Positions 34,190-42,550 of a DNA stretch of 64,000 bases are shown one piece after another. The stretch is from DATKZH01 sp035528065 (GTDB taxonomy: Bacteria > Planctomycetota > Planctomycetia > Pirellulales > Thermoguttaceae). Position 1 is the stretch's first letter, and each line of letters starts with the position of its first letter. The notes below the pieces were generated by a model, which searched no databases, was not told where the DNA came from, and saw only the letters and a list, made by a program, of their open reading frames with translations. Both the position numbers and the translations under genes were made by a program. The stretch covers positions 10,918 through 74,917 of the forward strand of contig DATKZH010000341.1 of the NCBI GenBank assembly GCA_035528065.1. The letters are read 5' to 3'.

Positions 34190-36352
34190 ATGAACGACGC
34201 CGTGGCAGGAGTTGTCTGGCTCGTGGCAAATCTGTTGCTGCTGTCGAGCGCTTGGCTGTGGAGCCGACGGCTGTTTCCACGGGACGGGCTGCGACAGACG
34301 ACCATCCACGTGCTTGCCCTCTGCTGGGCCTGTGTCGTTGCCAACACGCTTGCCCTTGGCGCATTCGGCATCTTGTCTCCAGCCCTGCTCTTGGCGACCG
34401 TGTGCGCAAGCTGTGTTGTGGCCCTGGCTGTTCTGTGGGCGACTGGCGGACAATCCCGTAGCAGCGACCTCCTTCGACGAAGTGCCCGTCGCGAGCGCTG
34501 GTGGGGTGCTGCGTGGGGGCTCTTGGGCGCCTTCTTCGTGGCCCACGTCATTTTCCACGGCGTGCTCGCCTTTCCAACGGACTGGGACTCTCTGGCGTAC
34601 CACATCCCCCTGGTCGATCACTGGCTGCGCGAGGGAACTCTCTATGTGCCGGATTGTGCGTTTTGGTACTGCCCGGGTAACAACGAGGTCTTGGGCCTGT
34701 GGCTCGTTGCGCCTTTCTCGGGCGATTACCTGATCGCCCTCGGCAACCTGCCGGCGGCGATCCTGCTGGCGGCCGCTGCCGTCGAGTTGGCCACGGCTTG
34801 TGGTGTGTCGCGGCCGCTATGTCACCTGACGGGCATGGCAATTGTGACGACCCGACCGATGTTGCGTCAACTCGTAAGTGCCGAAAACGACGTTGCCGTT
34901 GCCGCCTTGTTCTTGGCGACGCTCGTCTACGGAGTGCGCTATGCGCGGTATCGCAAACCGGCGGACGTGATTCTTGCTTCCGTCACGTTGGGCCTGCTGA
35001 CGGGTGTGAAGTATTACGCCCTCGGGTACGTCGCCGTTGCAGGGATAGGTCTCGTCGCGCTGCTCGCTGCCTGCGGTCGGCGGCGCGACGCCCTCCGAGC
35101 AGCAGCGATGGGCATCGCTGGTGCGCTGATTCTCGGCGGCTACTGGTACCTTCGTAATGCGTGCGCGACCGGGGCGCCTTTGTATCCGATGGGGTTCACC
35201 GAGTCCACCGACCTATGGGCCGTGATCCGCCCTGGAAGTCACACGAGCACGTTGCTCCGAAGCGGGCGCCCCGAAGTCTGGCCATTGGTCATCTCTGCAG
35301 TGGCCACGATGGCCGGCCCGTGCCAGCTCGCGGCAACCATCCTCCTGCCGGTTACGCTGACGTGGCTGGCCGTGTCCGCGTTGATGATTCGCGATCGGGC
35401 GCCGTCTGCAAGCAGATTGCGGGTTTGGCTGCTACTGGTGATTGCACTCTCGGGGCTCGTGTTCGTCGTGACGCCCAACGTGGTCGAAACCGTGCCCGGC
35501 ATGATGAACATGCTCAAATTGCAGTACCACCCCGTACGTTTCGGCCTTTGTTTCCTGAGCACGTCAACCGTCGGAGTAGCAATAGTTCTGGACGACATGG
35601 TGAAGGCCTTGACCGCTGGCAGCCGTTCGCGGACTGGGAAATCACCCACGCCGAAACCGCGTACGATCTGGAGCCGCTTGCCAGGGGCACAGCAGACGAC
35701 GAGCCGGCTGCTGCATAACGGCATCTATGGACTATGGAGCGTTGGCGTTGGATATCAGTTGGCCTATCACGTTTATCACAGTCGGGAACATTTTACGCTC
35801 GACCTGTTCTTGCTCGCTCTGGTCGTGTTTGTGAGCAGCGCCGCTCTCTTCTTCTGCTTGAAGTCGCCCTCAGCTTGCCAGCGCCCATTGGGATACGTCG
35901 TCGTCCTGTGTGCCTTTCCGGCGGCCGTTTGGTGCTGCCACGGCCTTGCCGGCCGTTGGCACGACGGATTCGCCCGCCACTTCGACAGCCACTTCAACGT
36001 CGACCTCTTCACGTCGCTTGCGCGGCTGGATCCGGGGAGCGAACGCCTCTGTGTCTGCGATTATCGATACTATCCGTTTTTTGGATCACGGCGACAATTC
36101 GAGGTTTGCAGGCCTCTCTGGCTTCCCGATGATTCATATTTCCTCCAATACACTCGAAGGCAGGAAGTCACTTTGCTGGTGACCCGGAACGAGGATTCCA
36201 ACCCGTTGCGCAGATACGCGCGCGTCAAGCAGTGGATTACCGCACGCCCCGAGTTGTTTCGACCATTTCATGAGGACGACAAGTACGCGATCGTGCGTGT
36301 TGATCGTGCTGAACTGACGGCGGCAACGGTTCCGTCGAAACCTGGACTCTAA
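34190..36352 (+). CDS. GT-C type integral-membrane glycosyltransferase
   Basis: A 720-residue protein with roughly 11-13 transmembrane helices. The first external loop has D131-W-D-S-L-A-Y137-H138, the acidic signature of GT-C (PMT/ArnT-like) polyprenyl-phosphate-sugar transferases, followed by Y-C-P-G-N-N-E. The final 90 residues are a soluble domain. Such enzymes move sugars from lipid carriers to proteins or lipids at the outer face of the membrane. It starts 7 bases after the short DUF1583-like gene, suggesting that the nearby surface proteins are substrates or partners; this is inference. The ATG at 34190, right after GAGGGTG, was preferred over an upstream start at 34118. Confidence 0.78.
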   Translation: MNDAVAGVVWLVANLLLLSSAWLWSRRLFPRDGLRQTTIHVLALCWACVVANTLALGAFGILSPALLLATVCASCVVALAVLWATGGQSRSSDLLRRSARRERWWGAAWGLLGAFFVAHVIFHGVLAFPTDWDSLAYHIPLVDHWLREGTLYVPDCAFWYCPGNNEVLGLWLVAPFSGDYLIALGNLPAAILLAAAAVELATACGVSRPLCHLTGMAIVTTRPMLRQLVSAENDVAVAALFLATLVYGVRYARYRKPADVILASVTLGLLTGVKYYALGYVAVAGIGLVALLAACGRRRDALRAAAMGIAGALILGGYWYLRNACATGAPLYPMGFTESTDLWAVIRPGSHTSTLLRSGRPEVWPLVISAVATMAGPCQLAATILLPVTLTWLAVSALMIRDRAPSASRLRVWLLLVIALSGLVFVVTPNVVETVPGMMNMLKLQYHPVRFGLCFLSTSTVGVAIVLDDMVKALTAGSRSRTGKSPTPKPRTIWSRLPGAQQTTSRLLHNGIYGLWSVGVGYQLAYHVYHSREHFTLDLFLLALVVFVSSAALFFCLKSPSACQRPLGYVVVLCAFPAAVWCCHGLAGRWHDGFARHFDSHFNVDLFTSLARLDPGSERLCVCDYRYYPFFGSRRQFEVCRPLWLPDDSYFLQYTRRQEVTLLVTRNEDSNPLRRYARVKQWITARPELFRPFHEDDKYAIVRVDRAELTAATVPSKPGL

Positions 36353-36431
36353 GGCTTCGCTGGACGCGGCGGTGCGCGCGTGGCCGGGAGTCCGCCGGCA
36401 CTGGTTTGTTCGCCTTTCGGGAGGCTCGCTA

Positions 36432-36863
36432 ATGAGAAGAGCGTTTCCGTCGGGAATGGCCGGCTTGTTTGCGGTGGCTGCGATGTTCTGGATCACTGCT
36501 CCGGCCCGGGCCGTCAAGCCGTTCAAGGACCAGTTCGAGGTCAAGTACGTCAAGAAGAAACCCGCCAACGAGAAGGAGAGGGCGTTTGCCGAGGCCGTGG
36601 CCAAGGCCGAATGCAGCGTGTGCCACGAAGGCAAGTCGAAGAAGGACCGCAACGTCTACGGCAGGCAACTGGCCAAGCTGCTCGACAAGGAGACGGACAG
36701 GGAAAACGGCGATAAGATCCGAAAGACCCTGGATAAAGTAGCCCAGTTGAAGTCCGATCCCAAGGTCAAGGACTCCCCCACCTTCGGCGAGTTGATCGCC
36801 GAGGGCAAGCTCCCCGGCGGCGAGCCGAAGACCGACCAGAAAGGGCAGGAGACGGCCGAGTAG
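36432..36863 (+). CDS. Small secreted CxxCH (cytochrome c-like) protein
   Basis: A 143-residue exported protein: signal peptide residues 1-28 (M-R-R-A-F, hydrophobic core, A-R-A-V) and a charged helical domain with one heme-binding motif C61-S-V-C64-H65 in the context A-E-C-S-V-C-H-E-G-K. The tail is Lys/Glu-rich. A distal axial ligand cannot be placed. The gene lies 68 bases before the DUF1501 gene and starts a redox-like module with the DUF1549/1553 and cytochrome-WD40 genes. It is likely a periplasmic monoheme protein. Confidence 0.7.
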   Translation: MRRAFPSGMAGLFAVAAMFWITAPARAVKPFKDQFEVKYVKKKPANEKERAFAEAVAKAECSVCHEGKSKKDRNVYGRQLAKLLDKETDRENGDKIRKTLDKVAQLKSDPKVKDSPTFGELIAEGKLPGGEPKTDQKGQETAE

Positions 36864-36931
36864 CCGCCCGTCGCGGCCCCGATGCCAGGGGTAGTGGGCC
36901 TCCGAAGAGTCATCTACAAGGAAGCAGACCA

Positions 36932-38224
36932 ATGAGCCAACGCAATTGCCGCGGGAACACGATCTTCCGGACCAGCCGCCGCGACTTCCTTGCGGTCGGG
37001 TCACTCGGAGCCCTCGGGCTCACCTTGGCCGACCTACTCCGGCTCAGAAGCGCTCGGGCCGACGAGCCCGCCGAGGCGAGCTTCCGCAAGGCCAAGAGCG
37101 TGATCCATATCTTCCTGCCCGGCGGCATGGCCCATCAGGAGTCGTTCGACCCGAAGCCGTATGCCCCGCTGGAATATCGCGGATCGTTCGGGGTGACGAA
37201 GACGGCGATCCCGGGCGAGGTGTTTTGCGAAGTGCTTCCGCAGTTGGCCGCCGTGGCCGACAAGCTGACGGTGATCCGCTCGATGACGCACGGCGAGGCC
37301 GCCCACGAACGCGGCACACACAACATGTTCACCGGCCAGCGGCCCAGCCCGGCCCTGGTCTTCCCGAGTCTCGGGAGTGTGGTCAGCCACGAGCTGGGCG
37401 TGCGGGAGAACCTACCGCCGTACGTCTGCGTGCCGAATCAGCCGAACGTGTACGCGGGCACGGGCTACCTGGGCTCGTCGTTCGGGGCGTTCAGTCTTGG
37501 CTCGGACCCGGCGGGCGGCGGATTTCAGGTCCGCGATCTGGCCTTGCACGAGGGCGTGGACGAGGCCCGGTTCGCCCGGCGGCGAAGTGCGATGGAGGCC
37601 GTCAACGCGCACTTCGCCTCCAAGGAGCAATCCGACGCCCTTTCGGCGATGGACACCTTCTACGAGCGGGCCTACAACCTGATCAGCTCGCCGCAGGCCC
37701 GGGAGGCGTTCCACATCGGCGCCGAGCCCGACAAGGTCCGCGACGAGTACGGCCGCAACGAGGCCGGGCAGCGGTTCCTGATGGCCCGACGCCTGGTGGC
37801 GGCGGGCGTTCGCGCGGCCACGGTGACGTACGGCGGTTGGGACTTCCACCAGAACATCGTCGACCGCACGCGGCGGTTGATGCCCGCCCTGGACCAGGCG
37901 CTGGCCGCCCTGATTCGCGACCTGGATCGCACCGGACTGCTTGATGAGACGCTCGTGATGCTCTCCACCGAGTTCGGTCGCACGCCCAAGATCAACCGAG
38001 ACAACGGGCGGGACCACTGGCCCAAGGTGTTCAGCGTGGTTCTTGCCGGTGGTGGGATCAAACGAGGGACGATTTTCGGCACGTCCGACGCGACGGCCTC
38101 CGAGCCCGACTCGGAGGCGATCGATCCGGCGGACCTGTTCGCCGCGGTCTATCACCTTTTGGGGATCGATTCCGAGAAGAAGCTCCTGGCGCCCGGCGAC
38201 CGGACGGCGTCACGGAGGACGTGA
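36932..38224 (+). CDS. DUF1501 protein, Tat-exported, C-terminus apparently shortened
   Basis: A 430-residue planctomycete DUF1501 protein. A twin-arginine signal is present: S-R-R-D-F-L-A-V-G-S-L-G (residues 15-26). The body has V-I-H-I-F-L-P-G-G-M-A-H-Q-E-S-F-D-P-K-P and later G-W-D-F-H-Q-N, E-F-G-R-T-P-K-I-N and G-R-D-H-W-P-K, which are metal-binding sulfatase/alkaline-phosphatase-like positions of the family. The end normally runs on after L-L-G-I-D with a further 15-25 residues containing G-R-P and a G-G; here it reads P-G-D-R-T-A-S-R-R-T and stops. The next gene overlaps by 4 bases (GTGA). The family role is unproven; it often pairs with DUF1549/DUF1553 proteins, as here. Confidence 0.88.
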   Translation: MSQRNCRGNTIFRTSRRDFLAVGSLGALGLTLADLLRLRSARADEPAEASFRKAKSVIHIFLPGGMAHQESFDPKPYAPLEYRGSFGVTKTAIPGEVFCEVLPQLAAVADKLTVIRSMTHGEAAHERGTHNMFTGQRPSPALVFPSLGSVVSHELGVRENLPPYVCVPNQPNVYAGTGYLGSSFGAFSLGSDPAGGGFQVRDLALHEGVDEARFARRRSAMEAVNAHFASKEQSDALSAMDTFYERAYNLISSPQAREAFHIGAEPDKVRDEYGRNEAGQRFLMARRLVAAGVRAATVTYGGWDFHQNIVDRTRRLMPALDQALAALIRDLDRTGLLDETLVMLSTEFGRTPKINRDNGRDHWPKVFSVVLAGGGIKRGTIFGTSDATASEPDSEAIDPADLFAAVYHLLGIDSEKKLLAPGDRTASRRT

Positions 38225-40467
38225 CCGATATGGCCAAGGCGACGGTCGCCGACGCGAATCTGGCTCGCCTGGAAGGGAACACCCTCTACCCGGTCGCCGA
38301 CGGCCGGACCACGCTGGCGATCGAGCATGCGGGCCAGTCCGTCACGATCCCGGTGACCGTCAAGGACGCCCAAGCCAGGCCTCCCGTCAGCTTCAAGCGA
38401 GACGTGATGCCCGTTTTCTCACGCGCCGGCTGCAACGTCGGCGCGTGCCACGGCGCCGCCCGAGGCAAGGACGGGTTTCGGCTCTCCTTGTTCGGCTATG
38501 ACCCCGAAGGCGACTACTTCCGGCTCACCCGCGAGGTCGGCTTCCGCCGGCTCAACATCGCCTTGCCCGAAGAGAGCCTGATCATGGAGAAGGCCACGGG
38601 CAAGGTGCCGCACACGGGCGGGAAGCGTTTCGAGCCGGGGAGCGAGTATTACCAGACGTTGCTCGAATGGCTGCAGGCCGGCGCGCCGAACGACCCGGCG
38701 GAGGTGGCCAAGGTCGAGGCCGTCGAGCTGTATCCGCCCCAGGCGGTCCTCGAAGGCTCAGGCGTGCCCCAGCGGTTCATCGCTCGGGCGAAGTACTCCG
38801 ACGGCACCGATCGCGACGTGACCCACCTGGCCGCGTTTCTCTCAAACAACGACAACTCGGCGCCGGTCGATCCCAACGGTCTGGTCACGGCCGGGAGCCG
38901 GGGCCAGGCGTTCGTGCTGGCGCGGTTCGAGAGCAAGACGGTCGGGAGCCGGGTGCTCGTGCTGCCTGCGGGGCTCGAGTACGCGCCGCCCGACGACCCG
39001 CCGGTCAATTACATCGACGAGCTCGTGGCGGCCAAGCTCCGCAAGCTGCGGATCCTGCCCAGTGGGATCGGTAGCGATCCGGTCTTTCTGCGCCGGGTGA
39101 CGATCGACGTCACGGGCCGACTGCCGATGGAAGAGGAGTACCGCGCCTTTCTCGCCGACCGGGATCCCGGGAAACGCGCGAAGCTGATCGACCGGCTGTT
39201 GGGGCGCAAGGAGTTCGCCGAGATTTGGGCGTTGAAGTGGGTCGAGCTGTTGATGATCAAGTCGAGAAACGACGTCAGCTACAAGTCGGCCTACCTCTAT
39301 TCCACGTGGCTCACCGAGCAGATCGCGGCGGGCGTGCCCGTCAATCAGATGGCCCGCGAGCTGCTCTCGGCCAACGGGGGCACGTTCACCAACCCGGCCA
39401 CCAACTTCTACCGGATCGAGCGCGACACGCTGAAGACGGCCGAAAACGTGGCCCAGGTGTTCATGGGCTTCCGCACCCAGTGCGCCCAGTGCCACAACCA
39501 CCCGTTCGACCGCTGGACCATGCACGACTACTACAGCTTCGCCGCCTTCTTCAGCCAGATCGGGCGCAAGCCGGGGGAGGACCACCGCGAGACGATCGTG
39601 TTCAACCGCGGGGGCGGCGACGTCCGTCACCCGGTCGACAATCGCGTGATGCCGCCAGATTTCCTCGGCGGCCCGCAGCCCGACCTCCAAGGCAAAGATC
39701 GTCGCGAAGTGCTGGCTCAATGGCTCACCTCGTCCGAAAACCCCTACTTCGCCGCCAACGTGGCCAACCGCATCTGGGCCCATTTCTTCGGAATCGGGAT
39801 CGTCGAGCCGGTCGACGACGTCCGCGTGAGCAATCCACCCGGCAACCCCGAGCTACTGAAAGCGCTCGGGGCGAAGCTCGTCGAGTACGACTACGATTTC
39901 AAACGGCTGGTGCGCGACGTCTGCAACTCCAAGACTTACCAACGCGCCACCGAGCGGAACGAGAGCAACCAAAGCGACGAGCGGAACTTCGCCGCCGGCC
40001 GCATTCGACGCATGCAGGCCGAGATGCTCTTGGACTGCATCAGCCAGGTGACCGAAACGCAGGACAAATTCCGCGGGCTGCCGCCGGGCGCCCGGGCCGT
40101 GCAGATCGCCGACGGGGCCACCACGACCTACTTCCTGACGACCTTCGGCCGCAGTTCGCGGGACAGCGTCGCCGTCCACGAGGTGAAGACCGATCCGACC
40201 CTGTCGCAGTCGTTGCACCTGTTGAACGGCGACACCGTCAACCAGAAGATCCAGTCCGGCGGCGCGGTCAAGCGCTTGCTCGACGCCGGCACGTCGCCGG
40301 CCGACGTGGTCAAGAAGATCTACGTCCGCTCCCTCTCCCGAGAGCCGACCCAGGAGGAGATCCAGAAGCTGCTCAAGCTCGTCGAGGACCGCGGCAACCC
40401 GCAGCAGACGCTGGAAGACGTCTTTTGGGCCCTTTTGAACTCGCGGGAGTTCTTGTTCAACCATTGA
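38221..40467 (+). CDS. DUF1549/DUF1553 cytochrome-domain protein, N-terminus missing
   Basis: A 748-residue protein. It begins inside a Big2-like immunoglobulin fold (V-T-D-M-A-K-A-T-V-A-D, L-E-G-N-T-L-Y-P-V-A-D-G), then a PSCyt1-type segment C71-N-V-G-A-C76-H77, a further Ig-like domain, DUF1549 (residues 265-470, with C421-A-Q-C424-H425-N-H-P-F-D-R-W) and DUF1553 to the end. Family members normally have a signal peptide and an upstream part of the Big2 domain; neither is present. Reading the same frame upstream gives D-G-V-T-E-D-V-T, the expected Big2 continuation, inside the DUF1501 gene. GTG at 38221 is the only plausible start. Without export, heme attachment would fail. Confidence 0.85.
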   Translation: MTDMAKATVADANLARLEGNTLYPVADGRTTLAIEHAGQSVTIPVTVKDAQARPPVSFKRDVMPVFSRAGCNVGACHGAARGKDGFRLSLFGYDPEGDYFRLTREVGFRRLNIALPEESLIMEKATGKVPHTGGKRFEPGSEYYQTLLEWLQAGAPNDPAEVAKVEAVELYPPQAVLEGSGVPQRFIARAKYSDGTDRDVTHLAAFLSNNDNSAPVDPNGLVTAGSRGQAFVLARFESKTVGSRVLVLPAGLEYAPPDDPPVNYIDELVAAKLRKLRILPSGIGSDPVFLRRVTIDVTGRLPMEEEYRAFLADRDPGKRAKLIDRLLGRKEFAEIWALKWVELLMIKSRNDVSYKSAYLYSTWLTEQIAAGVPVNQMARELLSANGGTFTNPATNFYRIERDTLKTAENVAQVFMGFRTQCAQCHNHPFDRWTMHDYYSFAAFFSQIGRKPGEDHRETIVFNRGGGDVRHPVDNRVMPPDFLGGPQPDLQGKDRREVLAQWLTSSENPYFAANVANRIWAHFFGIGIVEPVDDVRVSNPPGNPELLKALGAKLVEYDYDFKRLVRDVCNSKTYQRATERNESNQSDERNFAAGRIRRMQAEMLLDCISQVTETQDKFRGLPPGARAVQIADGATTTYFLTTFGRSSRDSVAVHEVKTDPTLSQSLHLLNGDTVNQKIQSGGAVKRLLDAGTSPADVVKKIYVRSLSREPTQEEIQKLLKLVEDRGNPQQTLEDVFWALLNSREFLFNH

Positions 40468-40536
40468 GCCAAAAGCCTCACGTCGTTGCGACGCTTCGCG
40501 TGGGAACGATGGGGGAAACAAGGGGGACCAACGACC

Positions 40537-42066
40537 ATGCTGAGTTGGACGAGAATACCGCGGTGGGGCCTCGCCATGACGTTCGGCGCGCTGCTTGTGG
40601 GCGGAACCGTGCAGAGGACTCGGGCCATCGCGGCTGAGGAGAAGCCGCAGCCGAAGATCACCTACCAGGAGCACGTGCGCCCGATCTTCCGCGAGCACTG
40701 CTTCGCCTGCCACAACCAGAACAAGGCCGGAAACGACCTGGCCGTGGACAGTTACGAGCGATTGATGCAAGGCGGCGCAAGCGGCGAGATCGTCGAACCT
40801 GGCGACTTGGATAGCTCCTGGCTCTGGTCTCTGATCACCCACGAGGACGAGCCGGCCATGCCGCTGGGCCAGGACAAGTTGCCCGACGCGAAGCTCGAGG
40901 TCATTAAGCAGTGGATCCTCGGCGGGGCGCTGAAAGACTCGCGCGCGACGGCGCCGATGCGGAAGAAGCCGGCAATCAACCTGTTCCTTTCCGCGGGAGG
41001 GGCCAAGCCCGAGGGACCGGCCGTCATGCCCGAAGGCTTGCCGCGCCAGCCGGTGGTGCAAGCACCTCGCGCCGGTGCGGTGACGGCCGTGGCATCGAGT
41101 CCGTGGGCACCGCTTCTGGCCGTCGCCGGTCAAAAGCAGATCGTGCTCTACCACAGCGAGAGCGGCGAGCTGTTGGGGATCCTCCCGTTCCCGGAAGGGA
41201 TTCCGTACGTGCTCAGGTTCAGTCGTTCCGGGGCGCTGCGGTTGGCCGGGGGCGGCCGGGCCGCGATCCTGGGGCTGGTGGTCGTGTATGACGTCAAGCC
41301 CGGCAACCGTGTGTTCCAGGTGGGCGACGAGCTGGACTCCGTCCTCGCGGCCGACATCAACGAGAATCGCACGCTGATCGCCCTGGGAGGCCCGCAAAGA
41401 ATCGTCCGCGTCTTCGCCACCGCCGATGGCTCCCAGCAGTGCGAGATCCGCAAGCACACCGACCGGATCTACGCCGTCGAGTTCAGCCCGGACGGCGTGC
41501 TGTTGGCCACCGCCGATCGAAGCGGCGGCCTCTGGGTCTGGGAGGCCGAGACGGGCCGGGAGTTCCACAACCTCCAAGGGCACAAGGGGGGCGTCACCGA
41601 CGTGAGCTGGCGGAGCGACTCCAACGTGCTGGCCAGCGCCAGTGAAGACGGCACGATCAAGCTGTGGGGCATGGAAGACGGCAAGCAACTGAAGAGTATC
41701 AACGCCCACGGGCAGGGAGTCACCTCAATCGATTTCACGCACGACGGCCGGCTCGTCTCCTGCGGGCGCGATCGAGTGGTCAAGGTCTGGGACACCGCCG
41801 GCAACCAGCAACGTGTTTTCGACCCCTTCGCCGACGTCGCCCTGGAAGTCGCCTTCAGCCACGACGGCAACCGCGTGGTGGCCGGCGATTGGATCGGCGA
41901 GATCCGCATCTGGAACACGGCCGACGGCAAGCAGGTCGGCACGCTCTCGTCGAACCCGGCGCCGCCGTCGACCGAGTGGCAGCGGTTTCAAGACGCTCTC
42001 GGGGCGGGTGTGCTGAAGCAAAACAGGCCGCTCTGTCAATTGTTGCCGACGGATAGCGCCGAGTAG
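40537..42066 (+). CDS. Cytochrome c / WD40 fusion protein
   Basis: A 509-residue exported protein. Signal peptide residues 1-30. A PSCyt1-type heme domain follows (H-V-R-P-I-F-R-E-H-C55-F-A-C58-H59, L-A-V-D-S-Y-E-R-L-M-Q-G-G, M-P-L-G). From about residue 180 there is a WD40 beta propeller with clear blades: R-I-Y-A-V-E-F-S-P-D-G, G-V-T-D-V-S-W-R-S-D, E-D-G-T-I-K-L-W, D-R-V-V-K-V-W-D and G-E-I-R-I-W-N. This fusion is typical of planctomycetes and sits next to DUF1501 and DUF1549/1553 proteins. It is probably a periplasmic redox or binding component; substrate unknown. Confidence 0.87.
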   Translation: MLSWTRIPRWGLAMTFGALLVGGTVQRTRAIAAEEKPQPKITYQEHVRPIFREHCFACHNQNKAGNDLAVDSYERLMQGGASGEIVEPGDLDSSWLWSLITHEDEPAMPLGQDKLPDAKLEVIKQWILGGALKDSRATAPMRKKPAINLFLSAGGAKPEGPAVMPEGLPRQPVVQAPRAGAVTAVASSPWAPLLAVAGQKQIVLYHSESGELLGILPFPEGIPYVLRFSRSGALRLAGGGRAAILGLVVVYDVKPGNRVFQVGDELDSVLAADINENRTLIALGGPQRIVRVFATADGSQQCEIRKHTDRIYAVEFSPDGVLLATADRSGGLWVWEAETGREFHNLQGHKGGVTDVSWRSDSNVLASASEDGTIKLWGMEDGKQLKSINAHGQGVTSIDFTHDGRLVSCGRDRVVKVWDTAGNQQRVFDPFADVALEVAFSHDGNRVVAGDWIGEIRIWNTADGKQVGTLSSNPAPPSTEWQRFQDALGAGVLKQNRPLCQLLPTDSAE

Positions 42067-42458
42067 CCCCGGCTAAAGGCTAGCTGTCCGATCTACCCAT
42101 GGGTTTCGCGAGACGTCGCAGAATACCACCCTCTTGACACAGCGGTGGTGACCGACGAAACACCGCCAACGGGGGCTGCTGATCGCCGCGCTCCTGGCGT
42201 GCGCGAGGTGCCTCAGAGCATCGTCTCAAAACTCGTCGATCGGGAGTTCTTAAGACGTGCCGCAATCCGAAGGTATCTTGACATCGCGGCCAACTGGATC
42301 GCAGGTATCCGCCGCCGATGTGTTGTGCGTCTTGTCGGTCGAAGCGGGGCGAGTCCTGACCGTGGCTCGCTGCCTTGTCATCTTCATCTCCCGCTCCGGC
42401 AAGACCTCGACAACCGCCGATTTGAAGACGCGGACACTTAAATACTACCTATTGAGCC
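42067..42458. other. Intergenic region, no gene
   Basis: No gene is seen between the WD40 stop and the 85-bp palindrome. The neighbouring genes converge here. Confidence 0.5.
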
Positions 42459-42543
42459 TTGCATAGCCAATGATCGGAGGGATTCCACCGGAAGCCCGGG
42501 ACCGAAAGGTCCGGTCCACGTCGGGTGATCATTGGCAATGCAA
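42459..42543. repeat. 85-bp imperfect palindrome, copy 1
   Basis: Outer arms 42459-42475 and 42527-42543 are 17-bp inverted complements with one mismatch. Inside, GGACC-GAAA-GGTCC forms a hairpin with a GNRA-type tetraloop. A related unit lies at 47308-47392. It sits 8 bases from the 3' end of the minus-strand gene that follows. Confidence 0.8.
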
Positions 42544-42550
42544 ACATCCA

